A DNA stretch of 64,000 nt from Podospora pseudocomata. Its lineage: Eukaryota; Ascomycota; Sordariomycetes; Sordariales; Podosporaceae. The stretch spans positions 2,294,001 to 2,358,000 of the forward strand of contig NC_085891.1 in the NCBI RefSeq assembly GCF_035222375.1, written 5' to 3'. The notes beneath the pieces were generated by a model. That model ran no database searches, was not told where the DNA came from, and saw nothing but the letters and a program-made list of their open reading frames with translations. Positions 47,293 to 59,228 of the stretch are shown one piece after another. Each line of letters opens with the position of its first letter. Position 1 is the first letter of the stretch. A program made the translations under genes and the position numbers.

Positions 47293-50200
47293 TTACAAAG
47301 CCCACTCCTCCAAATCCTCCCCCTCCGCCACAAAGGGCTCATTAATCCTCCTAACAGCATAATCACTGCACAAAATACTGTTCTCTTTCGTCAGCCAAAC
47401 ATCTCAGCCTCTCCGCTTCGGAAAAAAAACTCACCAAGCATCAGCAACCAACCCATCCAACTCCCTCACCACCCTCTCCCTCCTCTCCCCCTTCACCACC
47501 CCCTTCCCAATCAGCCCCTGAATCTCCCTGATCCTCCTCCCCTTCGCCGCCCCGCTCTGCTCCAGTACCCTCCTCCCCAAACAGTCACTGTGAAACGCGT
47601 GCTGACACGGAAAAACAAAAAACTGCCTCGCCAGCAGCGGCAGCCCGCAAACATAGCACTTCTCCCCGGGCTCCACAATCGCGTACCTCCTGTCCAGCGC
47701 CGCAATGTCGACCTTAATGTTCGCCGCCGTCAGGCTGCTCTCGTCCATCTCCTTCCGCAACGCATCAATGCTCCGGCTGTACTCCTCCAGCGCATTGCAA
47801 ATCTCCTCTTTGAAATCGTCAATCACGACGAAATCTGGAAAAAACGGGATCAAATCTTCAATCTTGAGGAGGTCGTTGCAGCGCTTGAGGAACTCAATCG
47901 CGGCCTTGATGCCGTTGGATTGCGAAATGACCTTTTTCGCGACAGCAAGCCAGAGTTTTTTCCGCAGCGCAGGGTTCGACATGGGCCGGTCGGCAACGAT
48001 GGACGCGAGCTCGATCTTGTCGTGCGACAGGGCCAGGTCTACAGCCTGGACGTACTGTCCCATGCTGGTGTAAATATGTGCGCAAGAGAGGACCCGGTGG
48101 TTCTGTATGCACAACCTCAGCGCGAAATCCTGGTCGAAATTCGGCTCGTCCCCCTGTGAGGCGAGATAGGCCATGAGCTGGGACTCGTCCGTTGACGAGT
48201 GCGAAGCGTAAATCGACACCAGAGTGTTGTGAACAGCCGCGTCTGTCGAGCCGAGCTGGTTAACCACATACTGCAGATACCGAACAGCCTGGTTCTGACT
48301 CAACGGCCCCTTGAAGTTCCTGTCATACTCCAGCAACGCCGGGATCAAATTCCGTGGGTCAAGGTTGCTCTGCCGCATCAAGATATCGACCAGCTCGGTA
48401 GCGGCATGCGTCATAAGCACGCTGCTGTGCCGGTAAAACACCCCGGCATCGGTCTGCCTCTTGAGCACCTTGAGCGCCTCCGACCACCTCTCCCTCTGAA
48501 CCCAGTACGACAAGACATAATTGTAGTCGTTGACGACATTGGCATAATACAGCAGCTCCTCCTCCCGGCCATGGCTGCTGATGATATCATAGACAGTCTG
48601 CCGGTCAAGATCCTGCTTGTGCTTCGTGACAAAGTCCTGAAACTCTGCCCTCACGGCCTCGAGCTGCTCTCTCGTCTGGGTCGGGCTCAACGTCTCAGAC
48701 AACTCCGCCCCCGTGATGATAGTGTCATCCAGCGAGTTGAGCTTGGCCATAAACACCTCCACCAACCAAGCCGCAATCATGACCCTCTGCATTACAAACG
48801 ACCTCTTGTACGTGCCCAGCTTGGTCAGCAAGTACTTCCTCAGCGCATCCGGCTGGTCGTTGTCGATAAACGTCAACGCCACCTCCTCAAACGGCTTGCT
48901 GCTCTTCCCATACACCCCCGCCGCCTCGCTGTGCTGCCCCTTTCCCACCATGTGATCCCCATGCGCAATCGCCACCGCATCCTTCTGCGCGGGCGTGCGC
49001 GCGTGCTGCAGTGCCGCCTCAAAGTCCTCAAACTTGAGCATAATCTTCCAAATATCCCTATCCTCCTCCTTGGGCACAATCTCCAATATCTCCTGCGGCG
49101 TAAACAACCAGAAAGTGTTTTTCTGAACATCCACGCTCAACCCCACCGCCCTCTGCCCCTGCTCCAGCGCAATCTGATCATAGACAATATCCCCCGTCAG
49201 CCGATTGGCAACCACCACCCTCCTCCCAACCAAGCAAATAACATGCCACTGCGTCAACGCCACAGCCTCGACATCATCCGTCGAAACCTGTCTCTTCCCC
49301 CCCGCAGCCTCCACCCCATTCGGATTCGTCAGCTGCCCTTTGGCCAACAGCCTCCCCTCATTGAAAACCCTGCTCCCCAAATCCCCCGTGTTCCCATCCA
49401 CCAACAGCCGTCCATGAAACACCCCCTGCGAACTCAACCAAGCAAACGCCCTCTCGGGCACCTCTTCCTCCCTGAACCTCGTCGGATTAACCCCCTGCTC
49501 CACCACATCCGGGCTCACCACCAAACTCCCTCCCTGCCCCGGCCTCCCATCCCCAAAACTCACCGGCTGCTCCCCCTCAAACAACCCCCCATAAATCCCT
49601 TGGTGCCCCTCATGCCCCCTCCTCCCCACCTTTCCAACCCAGTGCATCAGCCTCCCCCGCGTAGCCACCAACACTCTCCTCACCTCCCCGCTCCTATCCC
49701 CCCCAGGCAGGGAATCAACCCACAACCCCGTCACCGGCCCACCCTCACCAACCTTCCAAACCAGCTTCACATACTTATCCTCCTTGCGATAAAACTCATT
49801 ACTTTGTTCAACGAACGCTTCATAGATATTCCCATCCGCCGCACCAATCAATATCTCCCTCGTACTACTCGTCGGCAGCGCAGGCGACCAGGCCACCGCC
49901 TCGATGGAGACACCCCGGAGTTTTGCCAGGGGGCGGGGGGTGTCGGACTGGGAGTGGAGGTAGTAGTTTTCCCCGAGGGAGGTGGCGATGAGGAGGTGGG
50001 AGGCGGTCGGGTCGAGGAACATGCGGCGGATGATGCCTGATTCGGAGGGTTTTTTGGGGAGGTGGATGTCTATATCATTAGCGTCTGATACTCAGAGGGT
50101 GGGGGGAGAGAGAGAAAGAAGTACCCTGAATCTCATCAGGTCTGTTGAGATCAATCCTCAGGATCCGCCCCGACGAAAGAGCGAGGATGATCACATTGTT

Positions 50201-50383
50201 GGCTACCTGTCCCGCGACAAAGTCGTCGTAGATAGGGAACTGGAGCTGGACTTGCTCGACGTTGAATAAAGGCAGAGCGGTATCAGTGGCGAGGTCGGTG
50301 AGGGCGTCGGCGGCGACGAAACCGCCGTTCGTCGTGGTGGTGGTGGTGGTGGTGGTGGTGATGGTGGTTGGTTCGAGTGCCAT
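47293..50383 (-). CDS. VPS18: Vps18/Pep3, core subunit of the HOPS/CORVET tethering complexes
   Basis: Peripheral vacuolar/endosomal membrane protein needed for membrane tethering and SNARE-driven fusion. Exons 50125-50383, 47435-50069 and 47293-47377 give 992 residues. The N-terminus carries a Thr run from a (GGT)n array, then the Pep3/Vps18 beta-propeller, a clathrin-repeat alpha-solenoid, and a C-terminal RING-like finger: CYVCG, CQHAFHSDC and, in the last small exon, ACILCSDYAVRRINEPF. Without splicing, the reading frame stops at TGA right after the solenoid (VADAW) and lacks the final CxxC; the spliced form fits the family. Two acceptors 12 nt apart (47378 and 47366) could both work; the distal one would delete ILCS and break the finger. 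A C run on the plus strand follows the stop. Confidence 0.95.
50339..50370. repeat. (GGT)n run coding the Thr-rich N-terminus of Vps18
   Basis: About ten near-perfect trinucleotide copies on the plus strand give a run of Thr residues right after the Vps18 start on the minus strand. Confidence 0.85.
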
Positions 50384-51210
50384 GACGGGTTATGTGGATG
50401 GTGGAGAGACGTGGTGGTTTGAATGTTTCCGTTAGGCTTTTAGATGGTACGCATTGTGGGTTGGGGGGGTTGGTTTGTGTCTTATTGACCAGAATTGGGT
50501 TCCTTCAACCGAAAGAAAAGTGATGTCGTCGTCGCAAAAAGTTGGAGTTAGCTACCTACCTAATGCAAGTTGTGTTGTTGCGTTGCAGAAGGCACCACCA
50601 CCGCTGATCGGCAATGTGATGCGCCGCCACAGAGGTGCACCCAAGGTACCCCGAACCTATAGCTCCAAAGGCAAGCTTCCGTCCCCCTTCCCTACGGGAA
50701 CCCCAACCACCGACCACCCGGCTCCCGGTCAGCCCCACATGACACCCCCCTATACAAACTTCTCCTGTTGCTCCTGTTCGTCATCTGATTCATCACCACG
50801 TGTGGACAACACAAGTTCAAATGATTTGCATGCAATACTATATACATAGAGTTGTTGGTTTGGGTATCTATATATACAAAAAAGAAATATCATCCATCCA
50901 GTCCTCCCCCTCGAGAAAGAATATCCAAAAAAGCAACAGAGAGGGAGGGATGGGGCCAGCTCAATAGATACGAAAATGATGAGCACACTCCCGCCCCATC
51001 TCCAGCTCCCCAGACATCAATCTCGTGTCCCTCTGCCATTTCCTCTCATCATAAAGATAACAACCCCAAGCCCAACAGCCCCCCAACAGTGATAGCCAGC
51101 AGCAGTCCTAAAATAAAATAAAAATAAAAAAGAAGCCGACAGGTGCCAATCTACCCTGATGTCCTCCCCCCGTTGTTCTTGATCACATCAATGATATCTC
51201 GCTGCCTCCC
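50384..51210. other. Intergenic between VPS18 and the LaeA-like gene, with two PUF-type motifs
   Basis: Both neighbours are on the minus strand, so this is the LaeA-like 3' flank plus the VPS18 promoter. TATATACA occurs at 50839-50846 and 50871-50878, which reads UGUAUAUA on the minus strand, 333-372 bases after the LaeA-like stop. No coding sequence is supported. Confidence 0.55.
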
Positions 51211-52669
51211 TCACCCCATTGGTTCGTCCGATAACCTTTGCATCGTCCGTACCGACCTACCCCCAATCGTGCTCTCATCCCCGCTGTAATCATTCAGTTC
51301 CCCATTCTCCGCCAGCCCCTTCGCCGTCCACTGCCCAGGCACCAGTGGTTTCCTTCCCACCATGACACGCAACTTGACCACAAACGAACTCAACCTGTCC
51401 GGATCATCCGCAATCGCCTTCGTCTCCTTCGAAACGGTATCGCACAGACCCCTGACATACTTCTCATCCATGTCCAGATACTTGGTCAGCAACCTCAAAC
51501 ACTGAGCCTCGATACCCGTCACAATGGAAAACAGCCAAAACTTTCCGTAGCTGACGTTTTCCCTCGACCCAATACCGAGGTCGTAAACCTGCTCCTTGAT
51601 GTCGACAAACCCTGCTTGAATCAACAAGTCCTTATTCATATGCACCCCCCTAGGTCGTCCAGCCCGTTCCGCCGCTTCGATGGATGCCTTGGTGAGAATA
51701 TGCGCCGCTGAACCTTCGGGAAAGAAGGACAAATAGTTATCATCCGAGAACAAATCGTCCCAGTCAATCACCTCGATCCACCCCCCGGGCTTGATGCACA
51801 TGAACGCCTGACTGTAGATAAACGACCAGTCCGTAAAACACCCGTCCATATTCCGAATATGCACCAAGTCCACTGCATCCATCGGTCTTATCCATTCGTC
51901 CTCGGCGTTTTCAATGTGAAATTCGATGTTGAGCGGCACCTGGTCCGTCGGCTGGATAGGCGCAATATCCGTCCCAAATACTTCGCAGCGAGGGTACTTT
52001 TCCGCCATGCCGATCGCCCACTCCCCAATACCCGTCCCAATGTCCAGGATGTACTGTGGGTTGTCCAGTGGCACTGTGGTAAGTTCAAGGTCGAATAGCT
52101 TCAGAAACACCTGATGCACCACGTATTGCCGCGTCTGTTCGGTTTCGTCAATCGGCATGTAGTAGTCGCCGCAGTACGTTCGTCCATATTCTTCTATGTA
52201 ATCGACATCTTCGGCGTAGAGCGTTCGGGACGAGTCTCTGCGAGTCGTGGTTAGTTTGCACATCCCATGTGGGGGCTGAAGAGATTCGGAGAACAAACAT
52301 TGTCGCGGCGTCCATCCCATACTCGAATGGATATTCGACCTGGTGGGCCGGTTGGACGGTAGGGTAGGTGCTCATGGCGTACACCGACCGGGCGTGACCC
52401 GGGCGTTCTTCTTCCTCCTCGTAGCCGTTTCCTTCCAAGTCCTCGTCCCCGTCTTCGTCAACCTCCAACACAACCCTCCTATCCCCTTCCACAACCACCA
52501 CTCGATATTCCGTCTCGGGGTCCGTGTCGACCTCGATAGGTTCGCCAAACGTGCAGGGTGGTGGAGTCTTGTCAACCGGCGATCGACAATGCGACTCCTC
52601 CTTCTTTTGCACGTCGTGCGTAGCAGGCAACAAGCCGTTTCCGTTTCTGATAGTCTCGACCGAGTTCAT
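51211..52669 (-). CDS. LaeA-like SAM-dependent methyltransferase
   Basis: Member of the fungal LaeA/Llm family of class I methyltransferases; LaeA itself acts in the nucleus with velvet proteins to control secondary metabolism and development, but many family members have unknown targets. Exons 52299-52669 and 51211-52237 give 465 residues. The SAM-binding motif I is QYILDIGTGIGEWAIGMAEKYP (about residues 185-206), with the acidic loop at the end of strand 2 in FGTDIAP, and a post-motif segment CIKPGGWIEVIDWDD. The region before it (RTYCGDYYMPIDETEQTRQ) is the usual LaeA-family entry motif. A 120-residue N-terminal extension rich in Glu and Asp (DEDGDEDLEGNGYEEEEE) is probably disordered. The intron donor GTTTGT is slightly unusual. 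It is not in a visible biosynthetic cluster. Confidence 0.9.
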
Positions 52670-53042
52670 CGCCACTGTTCGTCACTGTCCTATTTTCTCC
52701 CTTTGCCTTTCCTAAGCACTGCTGACTATGTCCTCCCACCTCGGCCGCTTTCCCCCATGAGAGTTGTCCCGACAAGATATCCTGCTCACAAAGCTGCTAT
52801 TCGACTAGGTAGAGGTGACGGCGCATAGGGTAGGATTCGAAAGGCGCAACACGCGCGCAATTGTCTCGGTTGTTTGTAGGGAACGAGAAAGGCGTTTTAA
52901 TTGTTGCCGATCCCACCATGGGTCAAGTGAGAGGGATTTGGGGATGTGTGACCACAACCGGCTGTTGTTCCCCGTGTGAGGCAAACCGCGGGTGCGAGAG
53001 CCGAGAGGGCGGATATGGTATCAAACCCGGCTCTGGCCACAA

Positions 53043-53094
53043 ACACACACACACACACACACTCACACACACACATACACAGATACACACACAC
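53043..53094. repeat. (CA)n microsatellite
   Basis: Imperfect CA dinucleotide array with a few T interruptions, upstream of the LaeA-like gene. Confidence 0.9.
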
Positions 53095-53350
53095 CAAGTG
53101 CCGAGAACGGAGATATGGGAAAAGTCAAGGGCAAAGGTGGCAACCAAAAATATAACAAGAATGATAAAATAAGAAAAGAAAAGAAAAAAAGCCGTTTGTC
53201 CCGCTGCGATGGATGGGATCCGAAAACGGGATGGATGGATGGAATGTTCAAAAAGCGCCGATACCGTTGATTTGGTTCGGCCACCTGCCCATGGTCAGAT
53301 GTCAGATGAAAGGGTGGGGGAGAGAACGAGAGACAATGAAGGAAGGGTAG

Positions 53351-53352
<2 letters not shown>

Positions 53353-53404
<52 letters not shown>
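53353..53404. repeat. (GA)n microsatellite
   Basis: Pure GA array of about 50 bp in intergenic DNA. Confidence 0.95.
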
Positions 53405-53408
<4 letters not shown>

Positions 53409-53481
53409 GACAAAAAAAACGTGCAGGCGAGACGGGCAGAAACAAACGAGCGAAGCGGGAGCAGCTGTGGGCTGCTTGATG

Positions 53482-53482
53482 T

Positions 53483-53509
<27 letters not shown>
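53482..53509. repeat. (TC)n microsatellite
   Basis: Pure TC array about 80 bp beyond the neighbouring GA array. Together they form an inverted pair of simple repeats that could fold as a hairpin if transcribed. Confidence 0.95.
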
Positions 53510-53514
<5 letters not shown>

Positions 53515-54456
53515 AGGTTAAGTAAAGGTAGGGGGGTGACTTGATCTGGACTGGGCCGGTTCTTGACGCTAGCGATATGCAGCAGGGAATCCACTGAGAA
53601 TTCCCTGGCTCCTGGCTCCTGGGTACCGCCGCGACGCTACGATGCTTCGTTACGAGGCCAAACGAGCGGAATCGATCCCGTCTTTTTTTTTGTTTTTTTT
53701 GTGCTTGCTTTCCATCCTCTTTTCAGTGCTCAACTCGAGCCCGGCTGACTCTGTGTCTGACTCTGTCTCTATCTCAATGCTCTCCATCACTAACAGCATC
53801 CGCCATCCGCGACCGCACACCCGAAGTCTGTCGAGCCTGGACTCGGCCTGTGATGAACAGCTGCGCGCCTGGGGATCCCTTCCCCCCCGCTCGCGGACCA
53901 CTGAGCGGGAGAACCCTTGCCAGGGGTGTGGGGAACTACGCTCGGGCCAACCGAAACCAACCATTGGGTTGGGACGTTAAGCACGGGCCCTTCCAATGTG
54001 GTTTGTTCATTCAGGGCAAAAGAGGGCAAACCCGTGGCAGCGGTTCAGTATTGTTGTGTCTTTCTTTTTACTTCTTTGACCGTTATTCGCCTCGCTTTCA
54101 CCCCTCAGCATACATAATGCACTCACTCGGACTATAGCCCCCGAGAAGAGAAATCGGCTAGCTCTTCTAGTTCTCGGACAACTTCAAAAGTCTCTCTCTC
54201 ATCAGGACGGACTGTCATTCGATTCTTGACATATCCATGATCTAACACAGCAAAGATCATCGTCAACCTCTTTCCAAAACCCCCTCAAACCTGGTAACAC
54301 CCAAACCCAAACCGCTCCGATCCGACAGCGCGGGCGGCACTTCCCTTCCGATATGTCCACTCTTCTCACCCTGCCCCATGGGAACATCCCATCTTTTTAC
54401 GTCTGTCGGTTTCGCTCAACTTTTCGATATCCCCTTTCTCAATATGCTTTGCTGGC

Positions 54457-54458
<2 letters not shown>

Positions 54459-54515
<57 letters not shown>

Positions 54516-54546
54516 ACTCACTCACTCACTCACTCACTCACTCACT
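54459..54546. repeat. (TC)n-(ACTC)n compound microsatellite
   Basis: About 26 TC copies run directly into about nine ACTC copies. Confidence 0.95.
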
Positions 54547-55506
54547 GTTATCCTGCTGTTCTGTTTCTGTTTTCTAGGCGTACCCGATCCAATGCCACAG
54601 GCCCTAGTTAGGGTACCTTAGCTCACTGATCCTCTATCAGCACCCCTGGAACTCGCATGTGAGCTTCGAACACGTCCTGGTTGTCGGTATCCAAACAAAA
54701 CCCGCCACGACAGCAAAGGTCTCCAAGCGTGCATTGTAAACGAGATTTGCTTTTCTTTTTTTGTTTCCAAAGATCCCGAGGGTTTGGATCGGGTCCCGCC
54801 TTTAACAAAAGATTCCAAATTCACAACTTGCGACTTCAGCTTCTACTCTATGCATTCTCTTGGTTTTGGATACTCGAGCCACATTGTGGAATTACAACAA
54901 CCTGAACACAGGCTCAAGATACCTAGCCATATGTCCCCGAGTTCCATCAAATAAACGCAAACCACACCCAATTCCTAACTCTCCCCAAAGTCCCCAAAGT
55001 GGACTCAGTCATTAGTCTCGAACCTCGGTTGGCTTTCCCCCTCCCTGTTCGCAACCCCAACCACCCCCCCTTCCCACAAGGAAACAAAACTCCACCAGCT
55101 CGCGCACAATTGGACTTCACAGCTATCCATACACACATATCACAAGCACTCGTAGTAGGTAGCGCGGTTACGGTATACGATACAGTGGATGCCTTACCTT
55201 CACCTTCCCAGCATATCGGATACGCGCCGCCGAGCGGTCCATCGAAGCGAGCATCTGCTCCATCCCGAGCGTCGTCGGTCGGAGAGAAAACCTCACAAGC
55301 GAAGCGAGCGAGCCAGCGCTCAGACACTTTCATATGTCAACATGCCATGCTTTATTATGCTCGAGTCCCCGCGAGCCGCCATGGCAAATATCTTACTACA
55401 AGCTCAATCTCGGCGTGTGAATGCCGGCCGGCTGGATAACTTCAATTTATTGGCAACGACCGACTGCAACTCTTACAAAGCAGCTTCATCACACACACCT
55501 ATTACT

Positions 55507-55533
55507 GAGAGAGAGAGAGAGAGAGAGAGAGAG
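55507..55533. repeat. (GA)n microsatellite
   Basis: Pure GA array about 200 bp beyond the 3' end of the dehydratase gene. Confidence 0.95.
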
Positions 55534-55734
55534 GCATAGTCAACCGCAGGAATGATATCTCATATTCATAGGAAAACCCCTTAAAACCTACTCCATAACC
55601 CCTGTTCTCTTTGCCCTCCCCCCCGTCAGTCTCTTACAACTCTATTCATCATCTCTTCACTAAACCCCCAACAACCTCAACCTCCTCAACTCCTCCCTCG
55701 TCCCCTCAATACCCCCCCCCGCGCAAAGTGACAC

Positions 55735-57223
55735 CTACGTCGCCACCACATGCTGTCCCCCCCCACCAACCCCATTCTCGCTCCTCGTCTTCCTCTTGCT
55801 ACTAAAACCCCCCTCCGCCCCTTGAGGGTGATCGCTGACAGGCTCATGATCGCTCACTACCTCCATCCCCGTCACCACCGGAAACGGGCTCAACACCTTG
55901 CTGATATCCCCCCACCACTCCTCCCCAAACCTCCTGTACCACTCCACCGTGATCCTCAGCCCCTCCGCAAAGCTCGTCTTCTGATCCCACCCCAGCTGCC
56001 TCAGCTTCGTCCCATCAACCGCATACCTGTGGTCGTTGAACGGCCGATCGTGGGTGTACTTGACCCACCGACCAAACTCGTCGGGCGTCCCGTGAGAAAT
56101 GCCCATCTCGTCCAGCAGCTTGCCGCAGAGCGACAAGTTGCTGATCTCATCGTACGATCCCACATTGTAAATCTGGCCCAGCTGGCCCTTGTGGAGAATC
56201 GTGTCAAACGCGTCCGCCGCGTCGCCCGCAAAGAGGTAACGCCGCGTGGGCGAGCCGTCGCCGTGGAGGACAACTGGTCTGCCCCGGTTCAAAAGGCAGG
56301 CGAATTTGGGTATGATTTCTATTCCTCGTCAGTAACATCACCACACACACGGCTTCAAAACCGGGCCAATAACTCACTCTCGGGATACTGATGCGGTCCA
56401 TAAACATTGTTGCTCCGCACAATGATCACCGGCAGCTTGAAGCTCTTCTGATACGAATGCACCAGCATCTCGGCCGCCGCCTTGCTCGCCGCGTACGGGT
56501 TCGTCGGCGCCAGAATGCTCGTCTCCAGCAAGTCGTCGTCATCGTCCTTAACCTCGCCGTAGACCTCGTCGGTGGAAATATGGATAAACCTCTTGATGCC
56601 CACCTTCTTTGCGCTCTCGAGCAAGACGTGGGTCCCGTACACATTCGTGTGGGTGAACCCGTACGAGTTGCCAAAGCTCAGATCAACATGCGACTGGGCC
56701 GCAAAGTGGAAAATGGTGTCAATGTTGTACCGCTCGAGGCAGCCCAGGACCTCGGAGGGGTTGGTGATGTCGCCCTGGTGGAAGGTAAAGTTTCGTTTGT
56801 CGTTGAGGACTCTGGTGTTGTTGAGTGAGGAGCAGTAGTCTAGCTTGTCGAACGAGACAACGTTGTAGGCGTGGGGGTAGGTTAGTGTGAGGTGACGGAC
56901 GAGCCAGCAGGCGCTGCGGGAAACATTGTCAGTTCCTGGGAGACCGAAATGCCGAGCCGGGTAACTTACATGAAGCCGGCGCCTCCCGTGATCATGATAT
57001 TCTTGACATCGGGCAATGGGTCAAACTTGGTGCTTCCCGTGAAGATGGGCGCCTCCTTCCAGATGCCGTAGTCCTCGAAGAAGCTGTTGTTTCGGCCGGG
57101 AGGGCGATAAGCTGGAAAATTGCGGTGAGCATAGACGTTCGGCTTTTAGATGCTCAAAAAGACGAGGGCTGCCTTACCATTGACTGACCCAGCGGGCGAG
57201 ACTGCCCCAGCCGCGATGGTCAT
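55735..57223 (-). CDS. Nucleotide-sugar 4,6-dehydratase (RmlB / UDP-glucose 4,6-dehydratase type)
   Basis: Short-chain dehydrogenase of the extended class that makes a 4-keto-6-deoxy sugar nucleotide, first step to rhamnose-type sugars. Exons 57178-57223, 56970-57111, 56378-56913 and 55735-56318 give 435 residues. The NAD-binding motif ITGGAGFI is about residues 56-63 and is split by an intron after Phe-Ile. The catalytic region has HISTDEVYGE; the Asp-Glu pair after Thr is diagnostic of dehydratases rather than epimerases. The YAASK motif supplies the catalytic Tyr and Lys. YPEKIIPKF and the GDGSPTRRYLFAGDAADAF segment are also typical. Whether UDP- or dTDP-glucose is used cannot be read; fungi generally use UDP-sugars. 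The last 45 residues are a low-complexity tail (SSKRKTRSENGVGGGG). No epimerase/reductase partner is adjacent. Confidence 0.92.
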
Positions 57224-57433
57224 TGTCTCCTTTAGGTTTTGTGGGATATAAAGGTATATATGGCGAGAGAGAAAGGTAAATAATGCGGAGCGCGTGTTGT
57301 CCGTCAGGAAGAAGTTGAGGCGGGCTGTTGGTTCAAAAGAGAGAGCAAGCAACCTGGAACGACGACCGGATCCTGGAGCAGAAGAGTAAGTACGAGCGAG
57401 GAATGCAGACCAGTATGATGAACCCTCCCTAGA

Positions 57434-57435
<2 letters not shown>

Positions 57436-57490
<55 letters not shown>

Positions 57491-57508
57491 TTTTTTTTGT
57501 TTTTTTTT
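57436..57508. repeat. (TC)n array followed by a T tract
   Basis: About 23 TC copies run into some 25 T with one G, located 210 to 285 bases upstream of the dehydratase start, in the promoter or 5' UTR. Confidence 0.95.
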
Positions 57509-57674
57509 CTCTTTCTCTCTCCCCGCAACACGCACCAGCCGATAACAGACACATATACGTACCTTACCCTTCCTCTTGTTTCATAGGAATTGTTGATGTC
57601 GGTGACATTGGCTTGTTGCTAATAAAAAGTAGAGGTCAAGCAGAAGCAAAAAAAGTACCATGTGCAGGAAAGCA

Positions 57675-57699
57675 AGCAGCAGCAGCAGCAGCAGCAGCA
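57675..57699. repeat. (CAG)n microsatellite
   Basis: About eight CAG copies in the dehydratase-transporter intergenic region. It could give Ser, Ala or Gln runs but no gene frame supports this. Confidence 0.9.
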
Positions 57700-59228
57700 C
57701 CACTCATGGCAGTGAGACGGAAGATCGGCCCAAACGGGCAAGGCCTGGCTTTTTTTTTTTTTTTGTGTTGCTTTGCTGCGAAGGAAAGGGTGAGCACAAC
57801 TGCGAGGAAATCGTTAAACGGTACCTGATATGGAAAACGCAGAAGCCCCCTTTGCCTTTGCTCCTTCAGCTTTCCCAGCCTGTCACCGTCTGATCACTTT
57901 CCCGCGTTTGTTGGTTGGCAGAGTTCAGGGCTTCAGCTCCTTCCAGGCACACGAAGTAACCAAGCATGGAAACTAAGTACCAACAAGGCTCCAAGGTGGT
58001 CCCGTAGGTTAGGTAGACACACGTCCACGTAGTAGATGGAGAGAGAGCTATCATCTAGCGCGCCGCTTCCTCATCAAGCAGGTCTCCAAGTTCATGCCTT
58101 TATGAGGTGTTCAGCCAGCCCTCTACAGATGGTATGGTTGTTGGCCATCTGATGATGTGACAAGGGGACCCGTCCGTTTTCTCGGCCGTGATGGGAGGGG
58201 ACTGGAAGGGCTGAAGGAAGGGGTCCCTGCCTTGGTTTGGCGGTAGTTCAGCGGAGGGGCAGGGCAGCAAGGGCACCCCCACCGAAACAGAGTGTGGGCC
58301 GAGTGCTTCAAGCGGGGATCATTTTAGCGCGCAAATCCCCCGTCTCAGGCAGTTCACCTATCTCCATCAATTCCAAAAGCCCGTCGGCGAGGTGTTGTTC
58401 AATTGGGTACGTACTACCTAACGGGTAATAGTCACCGTTTTCTTTTAGTGTAGTCAGGAACGAAACATCCACCTAGACCGCGGAAAACGGGCAGTATTAT
58501 TCCAAAATACGCCATGCATATCCGTATCCTCATCCATTCTTCCAGCTCGACGGCAGGGGGGGGAGGGGGCCTTTCTTTCTCGAACCACCATCTGGAATGG
58601 GCCTTGTCCATTTTGACGGCGCTATACGGGATCTGTGCTGCAGATTTCAATAGTTTTTGTGCCGACCCTGAATTCCAGCCGCAATGAAAGAAGGCCCGGG
58701 GGATGGGGGGGGGGGTGTTGCTCTCCTCGCCGCAGGGCAGGTAAGATCAAAGTCAGCACCCCTCCCCTCGAACGCGGTGAGATGGCACTTCACAGTGTGG
58801 TAATTCCGATCAGCTCGGCTTACCTTATGCCTTTCAGTATAGGGAGGATCGGCGCGCCTCATCGAGGGGAAGGGGGGGAAGGGGGCTTATCTTCTTCTCG
58901 CTTGACAATCCAACACACTGATTTTCCCTTCTAGGTGATGATATGAGTATTCTCACCACTTTCTTCCGCTTCGACCTCAACTTTATGTTTCCACATATGA
59001 CATATCTCCAACCTTCGTCCAACTCGCAAGGTTGAGATCGATCGACTTGAGCGACGCTGCTATTGTGCTATACATGGCCCAATAGCAGGCCATACTCTCC
59101 TTGACGATACCACCTCACCAACATAAGCTTAAGCAGACACTATAACATTTTATTTTTATTTTTAATTAATTAACCCCCAACTTCTGCCCATTGATTCTCT
59201 CCCCGCAGCAGCGAGCGCGGCCGCCGTA

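Larger units (their letters stand above)
52670..55734. other. Microsatellite-rich intergenic region
   Basis: About 3 kb upstream of the LaeA-like gene with no supported gene. It carries five dinucleotide arrays: (CA)n at 53043-53094, (GA)n at 53353-53404, (TC)n at 53482-53509, (TC)n-(ACTC)n at 54459-54546 and (GA)n at 55507-55533. Short open frames here are mainly translations of the arrays. Confidence 0.5.
57224..59228. promoter_or_regulatory. Divergent promoter region between dehydratase and transporter
   Basis: Two kilobases with no supported gene. It holds the TC/T array, a (CAG)n run at 57675-57699 and a T tract at about 57750-57763. A C-, then G-rich block around 58553-58565 and 58700-58720 follows. 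It could serve both divergent genes. Confidence 0.4.

Noticed and set aside
48199-50040. 613-codon open frame on the plus strand
   Set aside because: Antisense of VPS18, full of Pro, Arg, His and Leu; no protein features.
53295-53594. Open frames made of Ser-Leu or Arg-Glu repeats
   Set aside because: Pure translations of GA/TC dinucleotide arrays.
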